In this document: in pieces, positions 32,126 to 42,987 of the stretch
How the letters are laid out: every line of letters begins with the position of its first letter
How positions within the stretch are numbered: position 1 is the stretch's first letter
Assembly: GCA_025716815.1 (NCBI GenBank)
Contig: JAIXMN010000008.1
Span: forward strand, 806,001 to 870,000
Length of the DNA stretch: 64,000 nt
Origin: Dichotomocladium elegans
Taxonomy: Eukaryota; Mucoromycota; Mucoromycetes; Mucorales; Lichtheimiaceae
Direction: 5' to 3'
Program-made: the position numbers and the translations under genes
The notes under the pieces: model-generated
Seen by the model: only the letters and a program-made list of their open reading frames with translations
What the model was told of the DNA's origin: nothing
The model's database searches: none

Positions 32126-34009
32126 ATGTCAGGACTCAGTAGGACGCGGTTATTGCGTCTTGTCTCGCTACTTTTGATCGGTGGTTGCCTGTTACTCGTC
32201 TTTTCGCTCCAGGTCTCTCCCGCTCTACGACCTGAACCGTCCACCGTATCAGCAGATCACCATCCACCGCCACAGCAGCATGATGATGCTGTCATAGAGG
32301 AAGATACAAGCGCCCAGCTGCATGTGGAGAACCGGCAAACTGTGAACGAACCTGGTATGCTTGGAGGGTTTGCGGTTTTCCTTGTTGGTGGCCCTGTCAA
32401 CTGCCTGCTTATTTCTTTACATGGTCTTTTTGTACCCACTAGTTGTCAAACCAGACGATGAAGGTTTAAGCTTTCTTTCGGTGACTCATGACATTGCCAT
32501 CCCTGCAGCAATGCCAACATGGTCAGGTAGAATCAAAACCTGTGGGAGGAAGAGAAAGAGGTATAAATTCAGAATGAGGTTGTAACATCCATGTTGTTCT
32601 TGTTAGAGGCTGATGTGTTGGCACTGAGGACGATGGCTGGCCAAGCCCACGTTGCCGACCTTTTTACTGTGCCTGAAACGATACCCGACTTTAAAGTGAT
32701 CACTTATCAGCAGCGAGTGTATAAAACACTTTTCCAATACCTTGATCCGCTCATTGGGCAAGGGATCGATGTCGCCAATGACCCCAAATATAAAGATAGC
32801 TGGGACATTTACCAGAAGCTCGAGAATGTGCTTTACCCCTGGTTGCGGCCATATTACGACAACGCTTTTCACCTTACTAACGTCACATCAGGCCGGGGCA
32901 TTGTCATGTGCGTTGGCAATGGCCATTTTCAATATGCTGCCACCGCCATCCGCACGATCCGCCAAGTCCTCCGATCTGACCTTCCGATCGAGGTATTTTA
33001 CATTCGCGAGGGCGATCTGTCTCCCGCCCGTCGTCAGTACCTCGAGAGCGAGTTCACCAATCTTCAGACGGTGGCTGTAGTTGACAGAATCAATGACTTC
33101 TACACACGATTCAGCGGTTGGTCCCTCAAGTCATACGCCATCTTAGCAAGCAGTTTCACAGAGGTCATCCTCATGGATGCAGACGTTTATTTTTTCCAAA
33201 AGCCCGACGTGCTCTTTGATGATGCAGGATATCACAGAACTGGCACGCTCTTCTTCTATGATAGAACATTGTTCCCCGGGTGGGAGACTGGCCGGCGGTG
33301 GCTCTCGTCGTTCCTGCCAACCATGAGTTCCTTCGTTGGGAGGACCCGATGGTGGCATCTTAAATCGGCACATGAGCAGGAATCAGGTGTCGTTGTGATT
33401 GATAAGCGCAAGTCCTTGCTGGGCCTTTTATCGACGTGCAAAATGAACGACAGACGCGAACGCGAGGAGGTCACGTACAAGCATATCCACGGTGACAAAG
33501 AGGCAAGTTCTTTAAAGCAAGGAACTTTTCCTCTGTTTTGCGGTCCCTGAAAGGCTTATCATCGCTTGATTTCACCATAGACTTTCTGGGTAGGCTATGA
33601 GATGGTGCAGACACCTTATGCCTTCATCAAATCGTACGGCGCAGTCATTGGTGGACTGGGCGATGCAGGCGATCCAAAGAACGTATGCGGCAACCAGCTA
33701 CATTTGGATGTCGATGGCAAGCCATTCTGGTGGAATGGTGGTCTTTTGCGGGACAAAAACAAATGGCATGACCGATACCTGACCTTCACACATTACGCTG
33801 AGGGCGAGGACTGGCACTTTGAAACTTCATGTATTAAGGAGACTGATCGTATCCATGAGTTCACCGAGAGTGAACGCGCCCTGGCATTGAAGTATGTCGA
33901 ATTAGACAAAGAACGGAGGAAGATCGAGGATATGATCGTTAAAGGCGAATGGACCGCCTCTTCAAGAAAATCCTCACCACCGCTGATCGAGAATGATGAT
34001 GTTTCCTAA
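32126..34009 (+). CDS. Alpha-1,3-mannosyltransferase, MNN1 family (GT71)
   Basis: Four exons: 32126-32354, 32443-32526, 32607-33502 and 33581-34009, giving 545 aa. Short cytosolic N-terminus, signal anchor (LVSLLLIGGCLLLVFSLQV, about 12-30), a stem, then the luminal catalytic domain: GRGIVMCVGNGHFQYA, LPIEVFYIREGDLS, and the metal-binding DxD in EVILMDADVYF. HGDKETFWVGYEMV and WWNGGLLRDK are further family motifs. It should be a type II Golgi enzyme adding alpha-1,3-mannose to glycoprotein glycans from GDP-mannose. Intron 3 (33503-33580) has donor GAG|GCAAGT; only this GC donor gives GDKE|TFW, because the nearby GTGACA donor leads to a stop. The unusual donor is therefore well supported. Confidence 0.92.
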
Positions 34010-34295
34010 CACTATTCCCCGTAGCGTACAGACTTCCTGCTTTTTATACACACCCATCCACATGCATACACATTTCTTTGTTCTAGTAGCATTTGACCAT
34101 CATTTTGTAACTTGCCTGAAAATAACTTATATACATACATGCATGCGACACGTTGTTGATGGTTGCATCGTTCACCCGTTTATAATTTTTTGTTAGCGTT
34201 CTGTACAGTACAAAGGTGAACAGGTGCATGTGTTATTACAGGTGGGGATCAGTAACAATGCCTGCTTAAATATGTATGATAAAAGATTGCGAAGC

Positions 34296-35786
34296 TTATA
34301 AGAAGTAATCTGGAAGGGCTTTGGGAGGGAGAGGGCCGCGGTTGTCCTGCTATATGTTTTGTTCAGTCTTATAGACGTCCTGCTTCATCTTTTTACCATC
34401 TTTACCTGTGGCGCTGCATCGAACTTTTTGTATTCCCGATTAAGATTATCGTCCAGCTCCAATATGGCAGCAATGTTACCGCATCTACATGTCCGTTACC
34501 AAATAAATATCCACTTCTGCAAAAGAGCATGTCTTTCTCTCTTTGCTCTCACCGGTAGCAATAGTTCGGTGCAGACCAGACTGTGACAACCGTATCGTTG
34601 AACATGAGCTTGTAGCCTTCCATTACCAGCTGATGGGCCCGAGCAATTAATTCAAGGTTATTCATATGCAAGAACTACCAGAGGAGACGATGGTGTCAGA
34701 AAGAACTACGGATGATTTGCGAAACAGGAAAGGTCACGTACGCTTTGGACCACATCACCACCAAAAAGATAACCAGCACCTCGCGGGCTATAGCCCCACC
34801 CTGTAATATCTATTTGTTCACCCGGTGTCCACATCATTAGTCTTCTATTCATATTGTCCTTTTTGCCTGAATCCTCACCATCTGGGTCAGACCATAATAA
34901 GTCGCACATGGCACCATCGTGGGGAACCTCTTGCTTTCGTTCAATTGTCCGAATCTGAGTGCAACAGTGGATGTCTGTCAGGTTGCAAGTCCTACGTATA
35001 CCATAAAAAACTGCTGATAGTGATCATACCTGATCTAAAGATGTAATACTCGGCGATAGACCCCCATGTACACAAAAGATTCTATCATCAATGATGGCAC
35101 TTAAACTGAGATAGTCAAAGATTTCACAACAGTATCGCCACACGTTGGCTGAGCCGAATTTGCGAATGCATTCGTCATAAAAGCCATACACCTGCGTGAT
35201 TTGTCGACTCTCATGGTTGCCGCGGATTAGTGTAATTCGGTCAGGGTAACGCACCTTGAGAGCAAGGAGGAGCAAAAATGTCTCAACCGAGTAGAGTCCA
35301 CGATCCACAAAGTCGCCTAGCAAAAGAGAACTGAGTCTTAGGCGAATCAGCTCGCTCCTTGGCTATCTCTCTATTTTACCCATGAAAAGGTAATTCGTGT
35401 CTGGACAATCGCCGCCTTTTTTGAACAGCTCTTTGAGATCGTGAAATTGACCTAAGGAAAGTAATTAACCATACTACTCAGCATCTCTTGACAATAATTA
35501 TATACCATGAATATCGCCGCAAATCTAAAAAGAGATAGGATTCACGATTAATCTCGACTTAATTCATCGATCGTCTTCTATGTACCGTTACGGGTGCATC
35601 GACACGTTGCACGTTGCTCTCTTCTATCAAAATCTCTCTGGCTTTCTCGCACAATTCTTTAACTTCTTGTTCTGAGATGATTTCGCCTCTTCGAAGCTGC
35701 TCAAGCTGTCTATAGGCTAAGCATTAACACGAACAATCTTTTTTGGCGGCAGGATTTTTTTCGACATGCCTGTCGAGTTGACCCAT
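34296..35786 (-). CDS. PPH3: Protein phosphatase 4 catalytic subunit (PP2A family)
   Basis: Ten exons: 35770-35786, 35586-35709, 35506-35524, 35380-35451, 35030-35316, 34879-34954, 34742-34809, 34553-34674, 34406-34484 and 34296-34346, giving 304 aa (human PP4C has 307). All PPP-family metal-site motifs are present: GDIHGQ, GDFVDRG, RGNHES, the HQL histidine and SAPNYCYR. The end is DYFL, the leucine-carboxymethylated tail of PP2A/PP4. The sequence follows PP4C closely ([30 protein letters not shown]). Pph3/PP4 dephosphorylates DNA-damage substrates such as gamma-H2A and Rad53. Exon 3 is only 19 nt. The first exon is 17 nt if intron 1 (35710-35769) uses donor AG|GCATGT; a GT alternative three codons later gives DRHLEQ instead of the family-like DRQLEQ. 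Confidence 0.94.
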
Positions 35787-38160
35787 TTTGTTAATGGCAC
35801 TTGTGAGTCGCTACGTTATGCAGGTGTTGGTTGATTCGGGGAGGTGTGAGGAGAGAGAGGGAGAAGAGAACAGAGAATGGAATGAAAAGAGAAAAAGCGC
35901 TTTTTTCCCCAGCCTTGAGAGGTACAAGTAGAGAAAGAGAGAGACACGAGACACATGGAAAGGGATTCTCTTCTTCCACCAATGGTTGTGCGCAGCACCC
36001 AGACTCAGCCTGACACCCGAAAGAGAGTTGCGCGTCCCCTCCCTGCATTCAAGGCCTCCCACGCCTATCCTCTGCTTCGATCTGCTCTTCATCCATTCTC
36101 TTTATTTCTATCTGTTGGCTTTGAATGTTTTATATTAATCTATTGTCCGGCTTCGCGTGTGTTGCGCGATAAGAGCTTCTCTAATGGACCCATTTTTGTA
36201 CATGTTTGAGCGTGCATGCTCTCCTGGCAGCCAATCAGAAAATAGTATATGTGCGTCCCTTTTTCGTTCTGTAGACCCATCTCCACAAGTGACCGAAAAC
36301 AATGTTAAAGACGTCTCTTGCTGATCCTCTAGGGGACCATATTCTAAGGTTCCCGCTCAAGGGCCTTAGAACCCACCATGTGTGAGTCACTTGCTATAAC
36401 AGCACTGTCGCTTCTGACCTAGCCACATCACAGTTGGTAAATATCATAGCAATGATGAATGCATAATAGATTGCCTACTGATTTGGCTCTACCCGAATGC
36501 GTACTACTATAGCAAGTTGCTTCTACAGTATGCTTCTCTTTGGATGCAGGGTCTCGTTCTGTTCGACAGCTGATGCATGTACCGAGAATTTCAGTGGTGT
36601 ACGAACAATGTACGAGAGTTGGGTATTCTCAGCTGTTATCCCTCGCAACGGGTGCCCGCGGTTATGGTATTAATCCTCTCGGCAAAAAGAGGAGTCCTTG
36701 AGACAAAAAACTTCCTTGCTACATATAATGGAATGCACGCAGTTTTGTCAATGGTCAGAGATAGGACATATCAAGCAGAGATCCAGATTTATATAATATA
36801 TTTATGTGTCGTCGTCGCGTTCGTATAGGTTTTGTACCTGCATGGTGACTTCGCCCCTAATTAATGTATTTTACTTTGTAGCAATCTAATCTCAGGGAGG
36901 GCCGTTTTTGAGATGAGTGGAAAGCCATATAGTATACCGATCGATCTCATCGATGATGGGTTGGGGAGACGGGTCATCATTCGATAGCTATCTATCCATT
37001 TTGGCGATGTCGGTTACTATGATAGAAGTTATCACCCCAAAGAAGCGATCTTAATAATAACATATATTTGAGTCGCTATTAAATATCCAAAGAATCGGTC
37101 CATTCTCATGTTAAAAACTATTACTTTATTTTCAAATATGCTTCTAAAATAAGAAATGCTGCGGAAGCTTGCTGCAATCTGTGCTTGCTGCAGTATGTAC
37201 TGTACCTGGTATGCCGCAGCCTTTTTTCTATCATGCCTAACAGGATTTATGCTAAGTCCAGCTAAATCGAGAATGTGCAATTAGCGATTTCGGATACGCT
37301 ATGTGTATATGTATCTTTTCCTCAGGAGGATGCCGATCATCTCAGATGGAGCCTATCTGATGACTGAGTACGTTACACTTCAAGTGCTATGCCGACAAGG
37401 TTTTTTAGCGCTTTACAAATGCTGTGTCAAGTGACAGTATACATGCACTATTAATTAGTAAACATGTATTAAATTTGATTTCGTTCTTTTAAAAGAAAAG
37501 GATGGCTAATGTTGTGAAGACGATAATGGAAGGAGATTGTCAACATGGTCATAAGACTCGCAAGTAAAAAAGAATCCGGTCTTCATACCACATCGTCGGG
37601 TTTACTATAATATGCATGGGATACGATTGCCAGGCAGCAACGCATTATGTACATACATGTACGCAGTATACATCATACTGTAGACATCGGGAGTAGGCGA
37701 CGCGGTTGACGGGGTTATTTCTAACAGTAATTCCCCCACCAACTTTGGCCATCTGACCAACAACAAGTCACATGGATCACAGATTTTCTTGAAGAGTTAT
37801 CCGTAGTCGTATTGAACGCATATATAAAATGATCCCTTCATACTCTGATTGAGGTACTGCATATCTCGGTCAGGTGTACCTGTTTGCGGTTGGATGCAGT
37901 TAGCATACTGCTACCAGCGGAGCAGATACGGAGCAAAAGCGGAAGAGGAAGTTGCGGAGAGAGAAAGCAGCGAGCGGGCCGCTGGGATTCCTATTTCTCC
38001 TGCCACATGACCCTAAACGGCGACCAAATTGATCATGTGATGAACCATGTGATATGCATGCTTTTACAAAGACTCTAGGCCCTAGTCTCTGCTGCTCTGC
38101 CTCTTCCTCTTCTTCTTGAACCCACTGAGTTAAAGACAGCAGCATAGAGAAGCAAAAGAT
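35787..38160. other. Divergent intergenic region, PP4 and SNF2 genes
   Basis: 2.4 kb. The PP4-proximal part holds a GA-rich tract (about 35845-35945). From 36.2 to 37.8 kb the DNA is A/T-rich with short frames (36577-36828 plus, 37032-37280 minus) that match nothing I know. A TATATAAAA at 37821-37829 could serve the SNF2 gene, 330 bp downstream. Confidence 0.5.
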
Positions 38161-38625
38161 ATGAATACGGGAGGCATGCCATTTGAGTTTGAACACAACA
38201 AAACCACAGCCACCCACGAACGGTATTCGCCCGAAACCTCCAGCAAGCTGACGGCTGCAACACCTGCAACGGCACCTGACTCGTCAAAGCGTCGCCGATT
38301 AGTACCTATTCATGATTACTCTCGGCCTCCCTTTTCAATGCCTGCACGGCTAAGTCGCGTACGTGCTGAATTGCATGTCATACAAAAAATAAGATGGGAA
38401 AACTCACCGGCGTTAATGCATAACAGCATAATGATCAACAGCAACAATATCATTACCAGCCGGGTCCGCCATTGCATCCTCAACTTCCCTTGATATATGA
38501 CCCATTCTCCAGCCGATCGCAACTTGTCTCGAATCTGCGAGCGCTGCAGCCACAGCAATGTAGTGCTCCAGCACCGGGTGAACCTTTGGCTCAAAATGGC
38601 TATCAGAAGCAAATCCAACAACATG

Positions 38626-38660
<35 letters not shown>

Positions 38661-40845
38661 AAACTTACGGAAAATATATGTCTCGGCATGATAAAAACAG
38701 ATATTGTTACTGCTAAAGTGCTCGACCTGGTTAAAGACGAGTCATTTGAAGCTGTTAATCTCATATGCGAAGGCAAACGCGATCAAGTGAATTACAGTAA
38801 GCTGGGGAAGAAATTGATTTCAGGGGGGAGGGAGTTGATTTGACAGCATTGAACGTCGTTCTATGTAGCGTTCACCGTGTCATCTCGTGGTACACCGCGC
38901 AAGTTTGTGAGTATATCAATCCGTGTCCCGTGACAAAGCAATAGAACTTCTCTTCCCACCCCCTAACAGAAGCACACGTATTATAGTATGGCTGGGTTCC
39001 CTTTGAAGACACCCGAGTCCTTGGTCCTTTTGCTGAACACCGTTTGATATGGTGGGATGCAGTGATTCCTCGAGACAAAGCAAACCACGCACGGACACCA
39101 TTATATATTATCCTTTACTGCCAACTCTGCCATTCAGACATCGTCTCGAAATCCATTGAGGATAACCGGCTCACCTTGCGTGATCCTCCTTTTTACAACC
39201 CAACATGCAAATATCAGAACCCACATATGCGATCCACTATAGACAAGAGCGGCGAGTTGCAGGAACAAATCCGGAAAGATATTATTCAACTTTTGGATAA
39301 TGTTCCGAATGGACGCTTATCCGACGATGCTGATAATGACCATGCTAATATGTCCCCCAACGCGGATGATAGACCTTATACGGTGGAAGGTCTTCAGGTG
39401 CCCTTACTACCGCATCAGCGTAGGGGCGTCGAATGGATGAGGGAAAGGGAGAACGCATCGAGTTGTCCTGGAGGGATTCTGGCAGATGTAAGACTTGCTT
39501 CAGCAATTTGAATCAGGATTACACGCTCAATCTAATTATTGATCTCTAGGATGTACGATTTGGGCGGAACTCATGGAGGGCTATTCCGAGACCTGTCGCT
39601 AACCCCTCTTTTCTTTTTCTATAAACCAGATGGGTCTAGGAAAAACCATTCAAACAATTGCGCTAATGGTGTCAACTATGTCAGAAACAAACGAGCGGCG
39701 CACTACACTTATTGTAACGCCACTTGCGCTTATACAACAATGGGCGAACGAAATCCAGAGTAAAGTTAAGGCGAGGAAGCTTAATGTTCTTGTATACCAC
39801 GGTCCTAGCCGCGCGAAAGGTACATCAGTAGCCTCCTTGCCAGCAAGTCCTCTCCGCTAGTATATCGCTATTTGTAGCTGACTAGAATGCGGATAGATCC
39901 TGTCGTATTTTCTCAATACGACGTCGTGGTGACCACATATCAAGTGGTCGCTGCTGACTTCCCTAATACGGTTAAACGTAGTCGCCGGCGGAACAATGGC
40001 GACGAAGGGTCTAATAATGGATCAAGATCACAGACGCCCGAGAACGGTGCGAGTCCGGAGACTTCACGATCACCGAGCCCTCCATCCACCGAGACGTATG
40101 GCCCCTTGTTTCAAGTTGCATGGTATCGTGTGGTGCTAGGTAAGCAAAACACATGCATGAAATTATGTGACTCCTGACAATTCAAGGATGGGCACAATTG
40201 AATCAGATGAAGCACAGCAAATCAAGAACAAGAATACCCGGTCTGCCACGTCGTGCACAGCGCTCCGGGCAAAGAAGCGTTGGTGTCTAACCGGGACGCC
40301 GATGCAAAACCACGTAGAAGAGCTTTACAGTTTGTTTCGCTTCCTCAGAGTCGAGCCGCTGAACGATTATCACACCTTTAAAAAGACCATTTCTGGGCCA
40401 ATACAGGCAGGTGACGGGTCACTTGCTCTCGAACGTCTCAAGGTCGTCTTGATGGCGGTGATGCTCCGACGCACAAAGCAGATTCTCAGACAAGCCACAC
40501 TAAGCGACACAGATGCGCCGCGGACACCACCATCCGACGCGCCTTCACCAGGCTTATTGAGCCAGCGATTATCGCTCCAGCTTCCTGCGCGGGAGAAAAA
40601 GGATATTATTCTGGATTTTAATGAGCATGAGCGTGCATTATACGAACTGCTGAGCATCAAGACACGAAGCGCAGTCAAGATGCTGATCATGGCCGATAAG
40701 GGAGAACGCAATTATCTCAACATGCTGTGCATGCTTCTTCGACTGCGCCAAGCGTGTAACCACCCTCAGCTTGTTCTAAAATCGATGCGTGCCGACAAGG
40801 ATGCTTTTGACCTCGCGACGAGATTTTCCGCAAATGGCAGCGGCG

Positions 40846-40887
<42 letters not shown>

Positions 40888-41953
40888 GCGCTCGCAAAGA
40901 AAGCAGCGAGGCGATTGTGCAACGGGTAGTTATGGCCAAAATGGCCGCCAGCCTAGGGTGGGAACAGCAACAGCAAGATCAAGGAGATTTTAGCAATGAA
41001 CGTCTTTTACCAGGGGTCGGCGCTGTTTGCGAACTGTGCGGAGAGTATGGGAACAACGAAAAAAAGGTGTTTTCTTATTTCTTCAAGTAACCTTCTTGAT
41101 AGGCCAAGTGTCCAAACAGACACACCATTCTGCTCGTCGTGCCGCACTCAGGTGGAGCATCTGACGGGACCTGCGATGACGACGAGCACAAAGATAAAGA
41201 CGATGCTTGAGGTGCTTGAAGACACACGTCGCCGGTTCCCGAGTGAGAAAACCATTATTTTCTCACAGTTTACGAGTATGTTGGATCTGATGGAGGACCC
41301 ATTGAAGCGGGCCGGGTTCAAGTATTGCCGATGTAAGTAATTTCGGACGACGGTCCCAACTGCATCCTAATAACCCGCGTCTGTCTCCGATCTCCAGACG
41401 ATGGTTCAATGACAAATCAGTTAAGGGAAAAGAGTCTTGATACGCTCCGAACAGACCCTGAATGCTCTGTTATGCTGATCTCGTTAAAGTGTGGATCTCT
41501 GGGGTAAGATCAGCACTGTAATATTTTGGCTTTTCGCCATTTGAAGACTAATTCCGTTGTTCTGCTCAGGCTCAACCTCACTGCGGCAAACCATGTGATC
41601 CTTATGGATATATGGTGGAATCCTGCTGTAGAAGGTAGGCAAAGCCTTATAAATGAATGTTCGACGATGGAATTGACAAAGTATTGGATAGAACAAGCGA
41701 TTGACCGGGTACACCGAATCGGGCAGCGATTGCCTGTTCGGGTAGTCCGACTAGTGATCGACCGGACTATCGAACAGAAAATCATTCTTCTTCAGAAGAG
41801 AAAGGTAAACCATTCTGAGATAGAAAAGACCCCCATCTGACCTGAATTTCGTATCTTCAGGCCCAGATGGTCCAGGGAGCTCTTGGGGATGGAATCATAA
41901 AGGATACCAAGTTAACCATGAAAGAAATCCGAGCACTCTTTGACCTCGAGTAG
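38161..41953 (+). CDS. SNF2-family DNA-dependent ATPase (Rad5/HLTF/Uls1-like)
   Basis: Thirteen exons: 38161-38358, 38427-38796, 38869-38906, 38987-39487, 39550-39552, 39630-39827, 39878-40139, 40207-41044, 41103-41332, 41398-41503, 41570-41634, 41692-41804 and 41861-41953, giving 1,004 aa. N-terminal low-complexity region with a poly-Gln run, then a conserved pre-helicase domain ([19 protein letters not shown]). Motif I is DDMGLGKT once the 3-nt exon 5 is included; motif II is [12 protein letters not shown] is motif III. A small zinc-binding insertion (CELCGE...CSSC) lies between the lobes as in Rad5/HLTF/Uls1, and [17 protein letters not shown], and DRVHRIGQ are lobe-2 motifs. A poly-Ser run interrupts the second half. 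Nuclear role in chromatin remodelling or damage tolerance is inferred from the subfamily; the exact orthologue is uncertain. Confidence 0.93.
39550..39552 (+). other. Candidate 3-nt microexon (GAT) in the SNF2 gene
   Basis: The sequence CTCTAG|GAT|GTACGA sits between the exons ending at 39487 and starting at 39630. Including GAT adds one Asp and turns LAD-MGLGKT into LADDMGLGKT, the motif I of Rad5/HLTF-type ATPases. It also splits an atypical 142-nt intron into 62 and 77 nt, normal here, each with its own branch-like site (CTAAT and GCTAAC). Confidence 0.7.
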
Positions 41954-42987
41954 ATCGTAATAATAGCACGAAAAAAATAGTCATTCATAGTTATCACGGC
42001 CGTTCTATTGACAGTTTCCATTGTGTAACGTTCCAGATGGAATGTTCCCAGTCATGGTGGAAGAAGAAGAGAATATAAGAAAGAAGTTGGGGGGAATGGG
42101 CAAAAGAGGATGGTCGAAGTACAATAGCTCTTTTTTGTTGGCGTCGAGTCCCACATGGTCTCTTCGAGTACGTGATACGAGGTTTTGTGAATGACGTTTG
42201 TTTGTTTCCATAGCCAAAAGTTTGCCATTCCTCCAGTTGCCCGGGTAATCAATGAAGGGATGCGCATCATTTATTGCTGAGGAGCTGATAAGCAATAGCG
42301 TTAGATTGTATACAATTGCTAAGATCAGTCTGTTATGTTCCACACTAATTTTTTTTTTTAAAAAAAACAGAACTTTTATATGCTTTTTTTTTAAACATGT
42401 ACCCATGCTACCCAGTTCGTCCTGAATAGGAATCAATTGTCAAATTAAGAAAAGGTATTTTTGCTTATGGCTGGGGGAACTCGGTAGCGCACGCGCACAA
42501 TAAAGTCAGCATGTGGAGTCGTCCAAAGCTCAAGTTTATCGTCCGCTGATTATTTGAATTTCATCTTCTGAAGGTTAGCCATGATGAAGAGGATCGTCAA
42601 GCCTATGTACAATGAAAAGGATGCCTTTATGTGGGAAAAAGTTTTTCTTTTCCCTTGGATGGTGGGCGTGTGTATAAAAGACACTCGTGGAAGGATCATC
42701 CCTAATCTAATGGAAGATTGGTCCGTGGAGAATATGCATTATAGAATGGTCAGTAGATCTTTTAAATACCAATTGACTTTCAGTCGGGGATGTTCCTTCT
42801 AGAGTTTCCGGCGTATCTCGATGCACTTTTTTCTCTATTTTCCTGGACTGCTTTTAATGCATTTGCACTACAACAATGAGTCGCGACATGTTGTCGCTGC
42901 TCTGCTTTCCTATATAAAAAGAAACTCCTCACTTGATGCACCGCTAGGACGGTGTCTCTTCATTAATCCCACCATCTCTCTACTCCC
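41954..42987. other. Intergenic region, SNF2 to PMC1
   Basis: 1.03 kb. A minus-strand 143-codon frame (42005-42436) overlaps the SNF2 3' flank; it has no family signature and a Lys/Phe homopolymer part, so it is not called. A T11A8 palindrome lies at 42349-42367. The PMC1 core promoter is at 42911. Confidence 0.55.
42911..42920 (+). promoter_or_regulatory. TATA box of the PMC1-type gene
   Basis: TATATAAAAA lies 77 bp upstream of the start codon, followed by a C/T-rich leader (CATTAATCCCACCATCTCTC). Spacing and sequence fit a TATA-driven promoter. Confidence 0.65.

Noticed and set aside
41070..41102. Donor GTGTTT after ...GNNEKK in the SNF2 gene
   Set aside because: It leaves the next exon out of frame; donor GTATGG at 41045 gives CELCGE-PSV with an intact zinc-binding CxxC pair.
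42005..42436. 143-codon minus-strand frame beside the SNF2 gene
   Set aside because: Contains homopolymer-encoded KKK/FFF runs and overlaps the SNF2 3' flank; no homologue recognised.
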